Part shown: one piece after another, positions 18,901-28,177 of the stretch
How positions within the stretch are numbered: position 1 is the stretch's first letter
Layout of the letters: every line of letters begins with the position of its first letter
NCBI GenBank assembly: GCA_023387585.1
Contig: JAEWHZ010000206.1
Location: 1-64,000, forward strand
Source of the DNA: Pseudomonadota bacterium
GTDB lineage: Bacteria > Pseudomonadota > Alphaproteobacteria > Rhizobiales > Devosiaceae
Direction: 5' to 3'
Length of the DNA stretch: 64,000 bases
Notes under the pieces: generated by a model
What the model was told of the DNA's origin: nothing
Databases searched by the model: none
What the model saw: only the letters and a program-made list of their open reading frames with translations
Program-made: the position numbers and the translations under genes

Positions 18901-21848
18901 CGCTTGTTATTGAACGCCATCAAAGCCGAACCTGCATAAACACCAGCACCCCCTGTGGCGACGGTGCCGGCTACAACACCCAGTTGATAAGTCACGCTCC
19001 CTCCTGGATTTTCATCGACGTAGAAGAGCGAAACCGGGTGGTCTCCACCAACCCCGGCCACATACTGGGCCGCAACGTCTACGCCGTTTCTTCGAAGCAG
19101 AGCATAGACGCTCTGGCCGCCCACTGAGCCCGACATGCCGATAGACAAGAATCCCTGAACTAGAACCGCACCCTCTGTGATGTTCAAACTCAGGGCCGCC
19201 CGCTGATTGAAGCCGCTAACGATGGTGATCGGTGACGGATTGGTCGACGCGTAAAGGGTGGTCACACCGCCCGCCGCGATCTTGATCGTATCGACCGAGG
19301 CGGTGCCGAGCTTGGCATTGGTGATTTGCGCATCGCCGATCTTGGCCGTGACGATGGTGCCGTCTTCAATCTCGGCCGAACCGATCGCGGCCTCGGCGAT
19401 CTTGCCCCGCGTGACGGCGAGGTCCTGGATCGACGCCTCACCCACCAGCAGGTCGGCGACCCGCCAGATGCCGTCGTCGTAGACCAGCCAGTTCGTCGAC
19501 GTGCCCGAGCTGATATCGCCCATCACCACGCGGGACGCATCGAGCATCAGTTCGCGCGTGCCGTCGGCGCCCGAGGTCATGTAAAGCCCGACCGGATCGA
19601 AGTCGTTCGGATCGCCAGTGAAAAAACGCGTCTCCAGCCCCAGCGTTGCGCTGCCGCTGTCGCCCGATACCACCCGCATCCGCCAGCGAGCCGTGCCGGT
19701 GCCACCCGGATCGCCCGCCGTCAGCTCGGTGAGTGCATCGCCGATCGCCACCAGTTGCCCATTCACCGGCACGATGGCGAGGTTAACGGTCTCGGTGAAG
19801 CTCGCCTGCATCTCGCCGGCCGCCAGCGCCAGCTCGCGGCGCATGGTCGAGAACTGCGACGAGTTCGCAGCCTCCTGATCCCCCTGCGCCACGGCTTGGG
19901 CGACGAGTTGGTCATAGACCTCGCGGAAGTTCTCGCCGATCCAGTTGTGCAGCTCGCGCAGTTGGTCGCTGACCTCGTCGAGGTTCAGGTCGCCATAGAC
20001 GACGTCGTAGGCTCCGAGTTTTACGTTCGGCGTGATGACAGGGAGCCAGGCGCTCGCAATCGTCGCACGACCCGAAAGCGGGACGTACTGGATCTGCACC
20101 AGATAGTCTTCGTTCGGCAAAATAGCTTCGACGACACGCGCCGACCCAAGCTCAGGCCGCGGTGCCTCGCCATCCCAGACCAGCGTGCCCGGCTCATCAG
20201 GATCGACTCCATCCGGTAGCGCGACCGTAATCCGCACCGCTCGAACGTCGACCGTAGCCGAGGCAGCCGACCAGAACACGTCGATGGCAGGGCGGCGCGG
20301 CCGCCCTTCACTGTCCATCGCAATAGCCGGCTCGACGAAGAACCCGGAGACCTCCTGCGGCGGTGGCCGGTTGGTGACAATCGGAGCAAACGTCAGGGGC
20401 CGCTCGTCTGTCGAGGGCACCCAATCATGGTCCGCGGGATCGACCTCCTGAAGCCCGAGCACAACCTGACCCCAGGGTGTAATGCTGCGCGAGGTGATCA
20501 GGAACAGCTTGGCGGCATAATCGAAGCGGTCCGACGTCCAGGCCAAAACCTGCAAGGGCCGGAATTGGGCGAACTCAGGCGGCAGCGCGACGACATGGGT
20601 CCGGAACCGCCTGCCTTCCTCGATCACCGCCTTGATGATGCGCTGCGCCTGGGTGCCGGAGAACGTCGTTCCGAGGTCGAGCCCCTCGATTTGCTGGCGC
20701 CCGTCGTCCTCCTCCTCGAGGTCACTGCGGAGGTAGGGCGCGGTTTCCTTGTCTTCCCAAGCCTGTGCCGGCTCGCGATAGGTCGCCGTCGCGCCATTGA
20801 TGATGCCGTCGAGATCCGGGAACGGGATCGAGCCGAGCGGCTCGGTGGCGAGCACGTCGGCGTCGCTGAAGGCGCCATCCGCGTCGGATGGCACACCGAC
20901 GAGGGGATAGACCTTCCCGTCGCTGGTGTGGCTGATGCGCCCGTTGCAGCCTATCAGAAGTTCCCGCTCGATATCGGCGGGGCGCTCGTTGAGATCGATG
21001 CGCCGGCCAGCACGGAAGCGCTTCTCCGTGCCGCCCGCTTCGAGCTCGACAGCCTCATCGCAGGCGTCCATAGCGGCAGCCCATGCCTCGTAAGGCAGAT
21101 CGGCCGCGGTCTTCTTTCCTCCCCAGACATGAGCGCCGTCAAAATAGATGCCGCGCTCGATGTTGTAGATGATGACCATGTTGTTGTCGGACGGAGCGTA
21201 GGTCTCCGGCTGCCCCCAACGGTGAGAGCCACTACCGCCTGCCGTAGTGTCCTGGCGCGGGTCGTACAGGGCGATGCCCTCGAACTCACCAAGAAAGGCA
21301 GGAAAGCCGGTCCAGAGTGTCTCGCTCCACAGCGACGTCGCGACGAGGTACGGAACTCCGACGCCGATCATGTCGCTGAGCCACGGACGTTCGGCATCGC
21401 CACCGAACTTGCCGACCAGGTAGCTGTCGGCGACGGACTGCCGGCCGTCGAAGAACTTCCACCACAGGTGCCCGCTATATTCCGGCACCGGAAAGCCCTG
21501 CTCGACTGCTCCGCTGCTGGCGAGGGTGACGCGCGTCCCGTTGACGTAGAGCCCTGTCAGCCCCGATATCGGCAGGTCGCCGAAGGAATAGACCTCGGTC
21601 AGATACGCGTTCGGGACCTCTCCGCTGTTGCCCCACGTATTCCGGTACTCGAGCTTGCCAGCCTCCCCGACGGTGCCGACGAGGAAGTATTGCGGGACCT
21701 TGCCCCCGATCTGGGCAGAACCGCGCGTGCCGGTTCGGCGCTGCTGCTCGGGTGTCGGCTTGGCGAAAGCCTGCTTGAGCAGCGTCGACGCGACCGAGAG
21801 AACGACACCGACAATGAGCTGGATGAAGAGACTGATAGGATCGAACAT
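18897..21848 (-). CDS. Tail tip attachment protein J-like (host specificity)
   Basis: A 983-aa protein, the largest in the element. The N-terminus has a hydrophobic segment (LFIQLIVGVVLSVASTLLK), the body resembles J/gp13-type central tip proteins with fibronectin-like stretches, and the C-terminal third has repeated AxIGSAEIEDGTIVTAKIGD-type turns (LAVTRGKIAEAAIG; DAQITNAKLGTAS) typical of DUF1983 and fibre helices. The start at 21848 overlaps the stop of the preceding tail gene (ATGA), which is better than a start 21 bp upstream. It should determine adsorption together with the fibre. Confidence 0.88.
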   Translation of the reverse strand: MFDPISLFIQLIVGVVLSVASTLLKQAFAKPTPEQQRRTGTRGSAQIGGKVPQYFLVGTVGEAGKLEYRNTWGNSGEVPNAYLTEVYSFGDLPISGLTGLYVNGTRVTLASSGAVEQGFPVPEYSGHLWWKFFDGRQSVADSYLVGKFGGDAERPWLSDMIGVGVPYLVATSLWSETLWTGFPAFLGEFEGIALYDPRQDTTAGGSGSHRWGQPETYAPSDNNMVIIYNIERGIYFDGAHVWGGKKTAADLPYEAWAAAMDACDEAVELEAGGTEKRFRAGRRIDLNERPADIERELLIGCNGRISHTSDGKVYPLVGVPSDADGAFSDADVLATEPLGSIPFPDLDGIINGATATYREPAQAWEDKETAPYLRSDLEEEDDGRQQIEGLDLGTTFSGTQAQRIIKAVIEEGRRFRTHVVALPPEFAQFRPLQVLAWTSDRFDYAAKLFLITSRSITPWGQVVLGLQEVDPADHDWVPSTDERPLTFAPIVTNRPPPQEVSGFFVEPAIAMDSEGRPRRPAIDVFWSAASATVDVRAVRITVALPDGVDPDEPGTLVWDGEAPRPELGSARVVEAILPNEDYLVQIQYVPLSGRATIASAWLPVITPNVKLGAYDVVYGDLNLDEVSDQLRELHNWIGENFREVYDQLVAQAVAQGDQEAANSSQFSTMRRELALAAGEMQASFTETVNLAIVPVNGQLVAIGDALTELTAGDPGGTGTARWRMRVVSGDSGSATLGLETRFFTGDPNDFDPVGLYMTSGADGTRELMLDASRVVMGDISSGTSTNWLVYDDGIWRVADLLVGEASIQDLAVTRGKIAEAAIGSAEIEDGTIVTAKIGDAQITNAKLGTASVDTIKIAAGGVTTLYASTNPSPITIVSGFNQRAALSLNITEGAVLVQGFLSIGMSGSVGGQSVYALLRRNGVDVAAQYVAGVGGDHPVSLFYVDENPGGSVTYQLGVVAGTVATGGAGVYAGSALMAFNNKR

Positions 21849-22465
21849 CAGCTTTTCGCCTGTCCCCACCAGGTCTCGACCTGGGCCGCCGTATCGCCAT
21901 AGCGGCGGAAGCGATCACCGCCCCGCAGCTTCTGCTGTTCGTCAGATTCCATTGCGGGGCTGGTCTTTGTGAGATCGATGGCGCTGCTCACCGCCTCGAG
22001 AGAAAGCCCGCCCTCGCCGCCCGCCGCGGCGTCGTCAACAGTCGCGCCGTCGACGCGACCTGCGAAGATCAGGTGAGGTGTGGAGACCAGGTTCCAGGTA
22101 TCCGGATCGAACAGGGCGCGATGCAGCTCGATCCGAGCCACCCGCACGTTATGGCCATAGACCATGTCCATCGGGCTGCCGGCATCATCGCTGAGGTGAT
22201 CGAGGCCGAACGTGATGCTCCTGGCATCCACGCCGATCGCATCGACCATCGCCGGCACGTCAAGCAACGTCCCACCGCCGACGAAGCTATATGAGACCGG
22301 CGCCGTCTCGCCCGCCGGCACGATATTGACGGCGACGTTGTCCTCGCCAGTCCAATAGCTGAACACCTGGGGTGAACCACCGAGCGTCTTGCCGCGCACG
22401 ACCAGCATGTCGCGCACGACAATGGCGCCGCTCGCGAGAGCGTCGATCGTTGCAGGGTCGTACAT
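21848..22465 (-). CDS. Tail tip assembly protein
   Basis: A 205-aa protein between the minor tail protein and the J-like protein. The sequence MYDPATIDALASGAIVVRDM and the FDPDTWNLVSTPHLIFAGRVDG region resemble DUF2163-type baseplate hub or tip proteins of siphoviruses. Function is assigned by position and resemblance only. It overlaps the next gene by ATGA. Confidence 0.65.
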   Translation of the reverse strand: MYDPATIDALASGAIVVRDMLVVRGKTLGGSPQVFSYWTGEDNVAVNIVPAGETAPVSYSFVGGGTLLDVPAMVDAIGVDARSITFGLDHLSDDAGSPMDMVYGHNVRVARIELHRALFDPDTWNLVSTPHLIFAGRVDGATVDDAAAGGEGGLSLEAVSSAIDLTKTSPAMESDEQQKLRGGDRFRRYGDTAAQVETWWGQAKS

Positions 22466-22470
22466 GGGGC

Positions 22471-23121
22471 CTACCGGCTATAGGTCTGTTCGGCGGAGAA
22501 CTTGATCGTCGCGTGCAGCGAGCTCGTCTTCGACGGGAAGGCGCTACCCGGCTCGATGCGAAACTTAGCGCAAGGCTTCCTGATGATGACGTCGGGTGTA
22601 CCGATGATCGACGCAGGAAGCGGCGGCCAGATTTCGGTTGTGGCCACCGCGCCAGTGATCGGGTTGGCCGTTCGATCCTCGACAAACTGGCCGAGATAGT
22701 ATCGCGACGTGTCGAACACGATCCCGAAATAGGTCCCGACCGGGAGCACGTATCCGGGCGGGAAACCGGTGAACGACACGTGCAGGCGATCGGTGATGAC
22801 GTTAATCTTCGGAACAGTGCTGCCGATGATCGCTCCATCGGGATCACTGGCCGGGAAAGGCAGCCGCTTATTGTACAGCAGGACGGTCTTGAGCCCGCCT
22901 GCCCGGCTGTTGATCAGCGCCATGATGCCTTCGGCTGCGGCGTTCTCGATCGGACCTGTCGTTGCATCCGCCCTCCACAGCGACGGCGCCCGGTCGGCAT
23001 AGCGGGTCTCACCGCCACCGGTCGCCGAGCGCTGCTGCTGCCAGCCCTGGACGAACTGCCAGTCTTGCACGCGGAGAAGATCGGCGAGTTGATCCGGCGA
23101 TAGGGTGGATGGGAGGGCCAT
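22471..23121 (-). CDS. Minor tail protein (distal tail)
   Basis: A 216-aa protein, beta-rich, with WQFVQGWQQQRSATGGGETR near the N-terminus and FVEDRTANPITG in the second half. Located directly after the tape measure gene, where distal-tail proteins lie in lambdoid gene order. Its ATG overlaps the tape-measure stop. Assigned by synteny. Confidence 0.65.
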   Translation of the reverse strand: MALPSTLSPDQLADLLRVQDWQFVQGWQQQRSATGGGETRYADRAPSLWRADATTGPIENAAAEGIMALINSRAGGLKTVLLYNKRLPFPASDPDGAIIGSTVPKINVITDRLHVSFTGFPPGYVLPVGTYFGIVFDTSRYYLGQFVEDRTANPITGAVATTEIWPPLPASIIGTPDVIIRKPCAKFRIEPGSAFPSKTSSLHATIKFSAEQTYSR

Positions 23122-25520
23122 CAGCCCACCCTCCGCAGCGGATTGCGGTTGTGCCGCTCGATGGCATCAGGAAGCTGCCGACGCAACTCCTTGGTGACCT
23201 CGCGCGCAATAGCCGGCGCGACATCGGCAGACGTCCCCGTCGGAACGTTGATTACGTTGTTGATGACGATGTCGCCGCCGTTCGGGTTGGCAGCCATAGC
23301 CAGAGACGGTCCATTCGGGATTACCTGCGCACCGCGGGGAAGGTTGAGGAGCTCGGGGCCGCGCTCACCGACCCAGGAGAGGCCGGGACGAGTTACCGTG
23401 CCCCCCTCGGCCATGCCGGGAATGCCGAAGATGCCCGGCCGCCCGAAGCCGCCGGCAACGCCCCAACCGCCGCCGAGGCTGTTGCCGCCCAACCCGCCCA
23501 TCACCGCGCCGAAGATCATGTCGAAAATGCCATTGGCGGCCATCGACAGGGCGCGGTCCGCGATCTTATCGAGGGCGTTCGCAGCAGTGTTGCCCATTGC
23601 CTCCCAGGCGTTCATGCCGTCGCGAAGGCCGGACTTCATATCGGAGAAGAGGCCGGCAAAGGTGCCGCGATAGAACAGCACTTGCTCGGCATGGGTAGTC
23701 TGCGCCTGTGCTAGTCGCTCCATCTCAACGACAGCGGATGCGTACTCGGCAGACATCGAGTTGATCTGGTTGATTAGAGGTTCGTTAATCTGGACCCCGG
23801 CCTGCTTGGCCTGATTGAGCAGGTCGAAAGCGGCCTTCTGTCGCTCGATCTCGAACGTCGACTGGCCGAGCAGCGTGATCTCAAGTCGCTGGGCTGCGAT
23901 TCGCTGTTCGAAAGAGTCGATGGAACTTCCCCACTGGTTCCGCGCACTTGCAGACGCGCTGCGAGACTCCATGATCTGCGAATTGCGGACGAAGAGATCG
24001 TAGGCTGCCTGCGCCTCGGCCCGAAATTGTTCAGACGGATGCCTAAGAGCGATGGCAAGCTCCTCCGCTGCACGCTGCTGCGCCGTCCGGACGTCTGGGA
24101 TCATTCCCTGGAGTGACTCAAGAGCCTCGGTTTGTCCGTCGAGAATTCGCTGCAACCCGCCGTGCGTCTGCTCGCCCGATCCGAGAAGATCAAACGTCGC
24201 ACGGAGGTTTGCCATTCTGGTCGCAGCGACCAAAGCTTCATCAGAGAGACCCTGCAAGGCGATCCGAGCGCCATCGATCCTGACTTCGATTTCCGCAGCC
24301 TCGCGCGAAAGTTCCAGCATCCCCCGCGCCGCTCTCTGTACGTCGCCATGGACGGCGGGGTTAAGCGCAATGAGCAGCATCTTTTCCGAAAACTGCTCGG
24401 CCGTGAGAGCACCGGCATCCAGTTCGCTCTTGAACTGGCGGAGCGTCGCCAGATCCTCGTTGATCGATCCGAGCGGAATGAAAGCGTCCGCTCGGATGCG
24501 GAAGTTGTTCAAGGCTCGCTCCAACTCCTGCAAGCGCAGGATATCGGCGTCGATGCCGCCAGCGATCTCGATCCGCCCCAGCGGGGCGGGGAGGGTATTG
24601 GCCTTGCTAAGGTAGCTGTCGACCGCCGACTGAAGATCGTCATAGCCCTTGAGCAGATTGGACAGCCATTCGCTGTGCTCCTGAAAGGACCTCCGAGTGG
24701 GCCCCATCTGCGTACTCATACTCATCAGCGCTTGGACGCCGGCTGCGCCCAGGGCTATCACAGCGATGGTCGCCAGGTTCAGCGGATTGAGCAGACCCAT
24801 GATGGCGCCGCCGAGCGCCTGCACGATCTGGCGGCCGTTGCCGATCTGGTGGAAAATACCGCCGACCTGCATGCCCTGCTGCATGGCGAGCATCATGGGC
24901 GACTGGCCCATGGCGGTCATCATGGCGATATCCTGCGCCTGAAACAGTAGATTGGTCGTGTGGAAGCTGCCCCTCATTGACCTATTGGCCGCAGTGAGCG
25001 CGTTTGCAGATCTCGCAGCCTGCTCATATTGCGCATCAAGGCGCATGACCGCCGCAGATTGCTCCTGAGCGGTTATCGCACCAATGCGGTGAGCGTAATT
25101 GATCTCATCCAGCGTGGATTCGTACTGCTTCGACGCGGCGAAGAGCGGGTTAAACTTGGCCCGAAGCTGGTCTAGGTCGCGACCGAATTGCTGAATCTCC
25201 ACATTCCGAATTTCATGCGCGCTCATCTGATTGATTTGGCGGGTCAGATGCTCTGCCTGCATAGCCGCTCGTGCTGCAATGGCTTCAAATCCGGTCAACG
25301 ACCGATTGGATTTGTCGATTTGCTGAGCAAACCGGGCCGCATGGGTGTCGCTCCCAAATATCCGAGCGACGCGAACGGCCGCGTTTTCAGCTTTGGCTGT
25401 GAGCGCAGCCGCTGCCGTCTCTGCCTTCTTGGACGAAGTCGTGAATTTTTCGAGGGCTGCCGAACCGCGGTCAAAGCCGGGGATGCCGGTCAGTTCAATA
25501 CCAAGACTTGCAATGGTCAT
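23121..25520 (-). CDS. Tape measure protein
   Basis: A 799-aa protein with long helical, Ala/Gln/Glu-rich stretches, hydrophobic segments near 240-270 (LNPLNLATIAVIALGAAGVQALMS) and a Gly-rich C-terminal region (MGGLGGNSLGGGWGVAGGFG), typical of tail length tape measures. At about 3 bases of tail per residue the tail should be about 120 nm (standard 0.15 nm per residue, inferred). The ATG at 25520 follows AAGGGGG; a start 60 bp upstream is rejected. Confidence 0.9.
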   Translation of the reverse strand: MTIASLGIELTGIPGFDRGSAALEKFTTSSKKAETAAAALTAKAENAAVRVARIFGSDTHAARFAQQIDKSNRSLTGFEAIAARAAMQAEHLTRQINQMSAHEIRNVEIQQFGRDLDQLRAKFNPLFAASKQYESTLDEINYAHRIGAITAQEQSAAVMRLDAQYEQAARSANALTAANRSMRGSFHTTNLLFQAQDIAMMTAMGQSPMMLAMQQGMQVGGIFHQIGNGRQIVQALGGAIMGLLNPLNLATIAVIALGAAGVQALMSMSTQMGPTRRSFQEHSEWLSNLLKGYDDLQSAVDSYLSKANTLPAPLGRIEIAGGIDADILRLQELERALNNFRIRADAFIPLGSINEDLATLRQFKSELDAGALTAEQFSEKMLLIALNPAVHGDVQRAARGMLELSREAAEIEVRIDGARIALQGLSDEALVAATRMANLRATFDLLGSGEQTHGGLQRILDGQTEALESLQGMIPDVRTAQQRAAEELAIALRHPSEQFRAEAQAAYDLFVRNSQIMESRSASASARNQWGSSIDSFEQRIAAQRLEITLLGQSTFEIERQKAAFDLLNQAKQAGVQINEPLINQINSMSAEYASAVVEMERLAQAQTTHAEQVLFYRGTFAGLFSDMKSGLRDGMNAWEAMGNTAANALDKIADRALSMAANGIFDMIFGAVMGGLGGNSLGGGWGVAGGFGRPGIFGIPGMAEGGTVTRPGLSWVGERGPELLNLPRGAQVIPNGPSLAMAANPNGGDIVINNVINVPTGTSADVAPAIAREVTKELRRQLPDAIERHNRNPLRRVG

Positions 25521-25578
25521 GGGTTGCCCCCTTTTGGCAGTCAAGGCTAGGGTCTCTCCCATTCTGGGAGGCGCCTGC

Positions 25579-25872
25579 ATGTGGCTTCGAGGTCTTGTAG
25601 CTGTGACGTGCGCGGCCGTTTTGGCAGCAGTGGGCTACTTTTTCTGGATCGAGCACCAACGATCCGACAACGATGCCCGCCTAGCCGAAATCGCTGATGG
25701 CCGGCGGGCCTGCCTATTAATGCTGGATCGCTATGCCAACCGGCGCGCCGACGATCCGGATGCAGAGGAGATGCTTTCGGACGTCAATGACTGTGTCGAC
25801 AGCCTTCTACTAGCGGAAGACGACATCAATGCCGCGATATCCAGAAGGGATGCCATGATGGCCGGCAACTGA
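25579..25872 (+). CDS. Small exported or signal-anchored protein (cargo gene)
   Basis: A 97-aa protein: one N-terminal hydrophobic segment (LVAVTCAAVLAAVGYFFWI), then a soluble acidic domain with two cysteines (RRACLLML; VNDCVDSL) probably in the periplasm. The ATG follows GGGAGG with seven bases spacing. On the plus strand opposite to the surrounding late genes, 53 bp before an outer-membrane protein gene, so they may be co-expressed in the lysogen. Confidence 0.65.
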   Translation: MWLRGLVAVTCAAVLAAVGYFFWIEHQRSDNDARLAEIADGRRACLLMLDRYANRRADDPDAEEMLSDVNDCVDSLLLAEDDINAAISRRDAMMAGN

Positions 25873-25925
25873 CTCGACTCATCTGCGTCTTAGTGCTTTC
25901 CTCACCATAAAATGGGGGAGGACAT

Positions 25926-26528
25926 ATGGCGCGTTTCAATGTGATCGCAGCAGCAATGCTTGTTGGGCTTGCTCATCCTATACCGGCTCAGGAGCTAATT
26001 CCTGAGTTTTACGCCGGCGTCTTGGGCGGCCTTTCTCCGACCTACAGCCAGGAAGCTCGCCACTGGGAGGATGACCACGTGTTCGTTTCTGCCGGTGCAT
26101 TTACCGGCGTGAACTTCCGTTCGGAAAGTCTGCTGTACGGCATCGAAGCTTCGGTCTCGACTGATTTTGGCAAGGCGAACCAGTGGGAGGGGTTCGGCTG
26201 GGTACCCGGAGCAGGGCAGCCGTCTATGAGTTACTCCTACTACGAAGTGACCGCCCGCCCGGCCCTCAGTGGGCGCCTCGGTGCGAGCTTCGAAAATTGG
26301 ACTATATTCAGCAAAGCAGGAATTGGCGCAGCGCTTATCTCCACAACCACCGTCTCCACGACGAGTACGACGGACACATCGTGGACACCGACGGTCAACT
26401 ATGGCGTCGGCACTGAGTACAATTTTGGCGGGTACTTCGTACGTGGGGAAATCGAGATGACGCAGTTCGGCGACACCAATATCAACGCCGTTACGCGGGC
26501 CAACCTCGGCGCTGGAGTTGTTTTCTAG
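25926..26528 (+). CDS. Outer-membrane beta-barrel protein (cargo gene)
   Basis: A 200-aa protein. A signal peptide (VIAAAMLVGLAHPIPAQ) is followed by alternating hydrophobic and polar strands rich in Tyr, Trp, Gly and Ser/Thr, ending GAGVVF with the C-terminal phenylalanine that the BAM complex recognises. The size fits an 8-stranded barrel of the Opa/Omp25-like porin family. The ATG follows GGGGGAGG. It lies on the plus strand between the frameshifted tail chaperone and tape measure genes. Comparable prophage barrels (lambda Lom) are expressed in lysogens and alter adhesion; masking of the phage receptor is another possibility. Confidence 0.85.
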   Translation: MARFNVIAAAMLVGLAHPIPAQELIPEFYAGVLGGLSPTYSQEARHWEDDHVFVSAGAFTGVNFRSESLLYGIEASVSTDFGKANQWEGFGWVPGAGQPSMSYSYYEVTARPALSGRLGASFENWTIFSKAGIGAALISTTTVSTTSTTDTSWTPTVNYGVGTEYNFGGYFVRGEIEMTQFGDTNINAVTRANLGAGVVF

Positions 26529-26543
26529 CAACCCTGGTGTCGC

Positions 26544-27133
26544 CTACCCAAACACCGCGTCATAAACCTCTGCGGTAAGCTCCCGGGCTGCTGGTTTGGC
26601 AGTCGCCTGACCATCAGGCTCGGCCTCCTCCTTGCGGCTGATCCACCCAACGGCCTCAAACATTCCAAGCTGACCCTCGTGCGCCACCAGGATGGCGTTG
26701 ACATCCGCCGACAGCGCCTGAGCCTCAGTCCACCCAAGCCAGCCGAGCGCGACCTCGGCCAGATCGTCATAGAAATCGACGAGCGTTATTCGCTCGGAGG
26801 GCCCGACTCTCCCTCTCCTCCTTCGCTCTCGTCCGACCGGCGCCCACCATTCGCAAGGACACTGATGAATTCGACCACGGGCCCGGCCAAATCCGACACG
26901 CCGGTCCGCCACACCGCATCCGCCACATCCTTCGGCTGGCGGTCAAGGCCTAGGGCCACCACGGCGGTAACAGCGTCGAGGTCAAATTTCGTGACCTCCT
27001 GGACCAGCGCAACGAGCCCGCCGGAACGGCGGGATAGCGTCTGAGCCGCCTTCAGGGTCGGTCGCAGGATTGCAGTTTCGCCATCCAACGTGATCTCCAC
27101 GTTGCCGGCGCCAAGCTTGGCTTTGGAAGCCAT
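26544..27133 (-). CDS. Tail assembly chaperone, -1 frameshift fusion product (gpGT-like)
   Basis: If ribosomes slip back one base at 26798-26804, translation of the upstream chaperone continues into a second frame and ends at 26544, giving about 196 aa. The added C-terminal part begins VGPSERITLVDFYDDLAEVA and has no start codon or ribosome site of its own, which is the normal layout of the lambda G/GT pair between tail tube and tape measure genes. The fusion is needed at low ratio to recruit tail tube subunits to the tape measure (lambda knowledge). Frameshifting is inferred from sequence. Confidence 0.82.
26786..27133 (-). CDS. Tail assembly chaperone, unshifted product (gpG-like)
   Basis: A 115-aa protein starting MASKAKLGAGNVEITLDGET after GGAG, resembling the gene-transfer-agent tail chaperone family (core TAILRPTLKAAQTLSRRSGG). 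It terminates at 26786, about 12 bases after a perfect slippery heptamer. Longer upstream starts are not preceded by a ribosome site. Confidence 0.83.
   Translation of the reverse strand: MASKAKLGAGNVEITLDGETAILRPTLKAAQTLSRRSGGLVALVQEVTKFDLDAVTAVVALGLDRQPKDVADAVWRTGVSDLAGPVVEFISVLANGGRRSDESEGGEGESGPPSE
26798..26804 (-). promoter_or_regulatory. Programmed -1 frameshift site GGGCCCT
   Basis: Read on the minus strand in the chaperone frame the codons are G-GGC-CCT, an exact X-XXY-YYZ heptamer. Slipping back gives GGG-CCC and enters the frame that stays open to 26544. It is the only such heptamer I found in the overlap of the two frames. Confidence 0.75.
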
Positions 27134-27231
27134 CACAATCTCCATTGTCGATGAAATGGTGCGGCCCGCGCCACCGACAGCGCTGGCCGTGTCACGTGTC
27201 CTCACCAGAAGGCGAGAGCGTTCCTCAGGGA

Positions 27232-28023
27232 TCAGGCCGGATCGACCGGGCCGACCACGTTGGAATAGGCGACGTTCGTGCCCCCAACTCCCGTCAGCGT
27301 GACGCGGCAGCGGAGATAGTCGCCCTCGGCCCCAGCATCGATGGTGTAGGACGAGGCATTCGGAGTGCCGGGCGCCGTGGACCAGTCGGTCTCACCGTCC
27401 TCGGACACCTGCCAGAGGTAGGCCGTGCTGTCCGCGCCCGTGACGTTCGACGCATCGACCGACATGACCTCGGCCACCTCGGGCGCGCCGTAAATGAACG
27501 GCGGGAAGGTGAAGGCCGGCGCCGCAGTTCCCGTGCGCAGGATACGGACAGTGTTCTTGAACTTCACAAAGTTCACCTGCATCAGGCCGGCAGCATTCGC
27601 CTCGCCGCCCTGTTCGGCCGGGAACGTCACATAGGCCGCAAACAGGCGATAGGACGGCGTGCCGCCGACCGGGGCGTCTGGGAACTCGATCTTGAACTGA
27701 TAGAGCCGCTTGTCGCCGGCAGCGGCGTAGAGCGCCTGCTGGCCGGGGTCCAGGTCCTCCACACCGAAGGTGTTCTGCATGGTGCCGGGGTTCTTGGTCC
27801 CCATCTGCACCTCTTCCCAGTCTTCGTTGATATAGGTCGTGGTGATGGTCTGCTGCTCACCGCCCAGGGCGCCAGCGGTCTGCCACTTGGCGACGGGCTC
27901 CCAATCATCGGATTCGAGCGGGATGAAGTCTTCGGCGTCGAACTCGACGTTCGCGCCGACAGGCGGGGTGATGGCCGGGCCGATAAACAGCTTGCGGCCA
28001 GCCACGGGGATGTTGATAGCCAT
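27232..28023 (-). CDS. Major tail tube protein with C-terminal Ig-like domain
   Basis: A 263-aa protein. Residues 1-175 read as a tail tube (MAINIPVAGRKLFIGPAITP, ITTTYINEDWEEVQMGTKNP, LYQFKIEFPDAPVGG). The last about 85 residues (SVDASNVTGADSTAYLWQVS, YLRCRVTLTG) form an Ig/Big-like domain, as in lambda gpV. The extra domain would decorate the tail exterior and bind surface sugars weakly (inferred). It is followed by the two-frame chaperone gene. Confidence 0.88.
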   Translation of the reverse strand: MAINIPVAGRKLFIGPAITPPVGANVEFDAEDFIPLESDDWEPVAKWQTAGALGGEQQTITTTYINEDWEEVQMGTKNPGTMQNTFGVEDLDPGQQALYAAAGDKRLYQFKIEFPDAPVGGTPSYRLFAAYVTFPAEQGGEANAAGLMQVNFVKFKNTVRILRTGTAAPAFTFPPFIYGAPEVAEVMSVDASNVTGADSTAYLWQVSEDGETDWSTAPGTPNASSYTIDAGAEGDYLRCRVTLTGVGGTNVAYSNVVGPVDPA

Positions 28024-28177
28024 GATGTTCTCCTGAAGGATGGCAAAGAAAAGCCCCGCTCAATCGGCGGGGCATGAACCGGGCTGGCCGGATTCTTTCA
28101 GCACGCGATCTGCTGCGTGGGACGCTGGAACTGGCTTCCACAATCGACGTTTGGCTGGACCCAGAGGAGATCCATCC

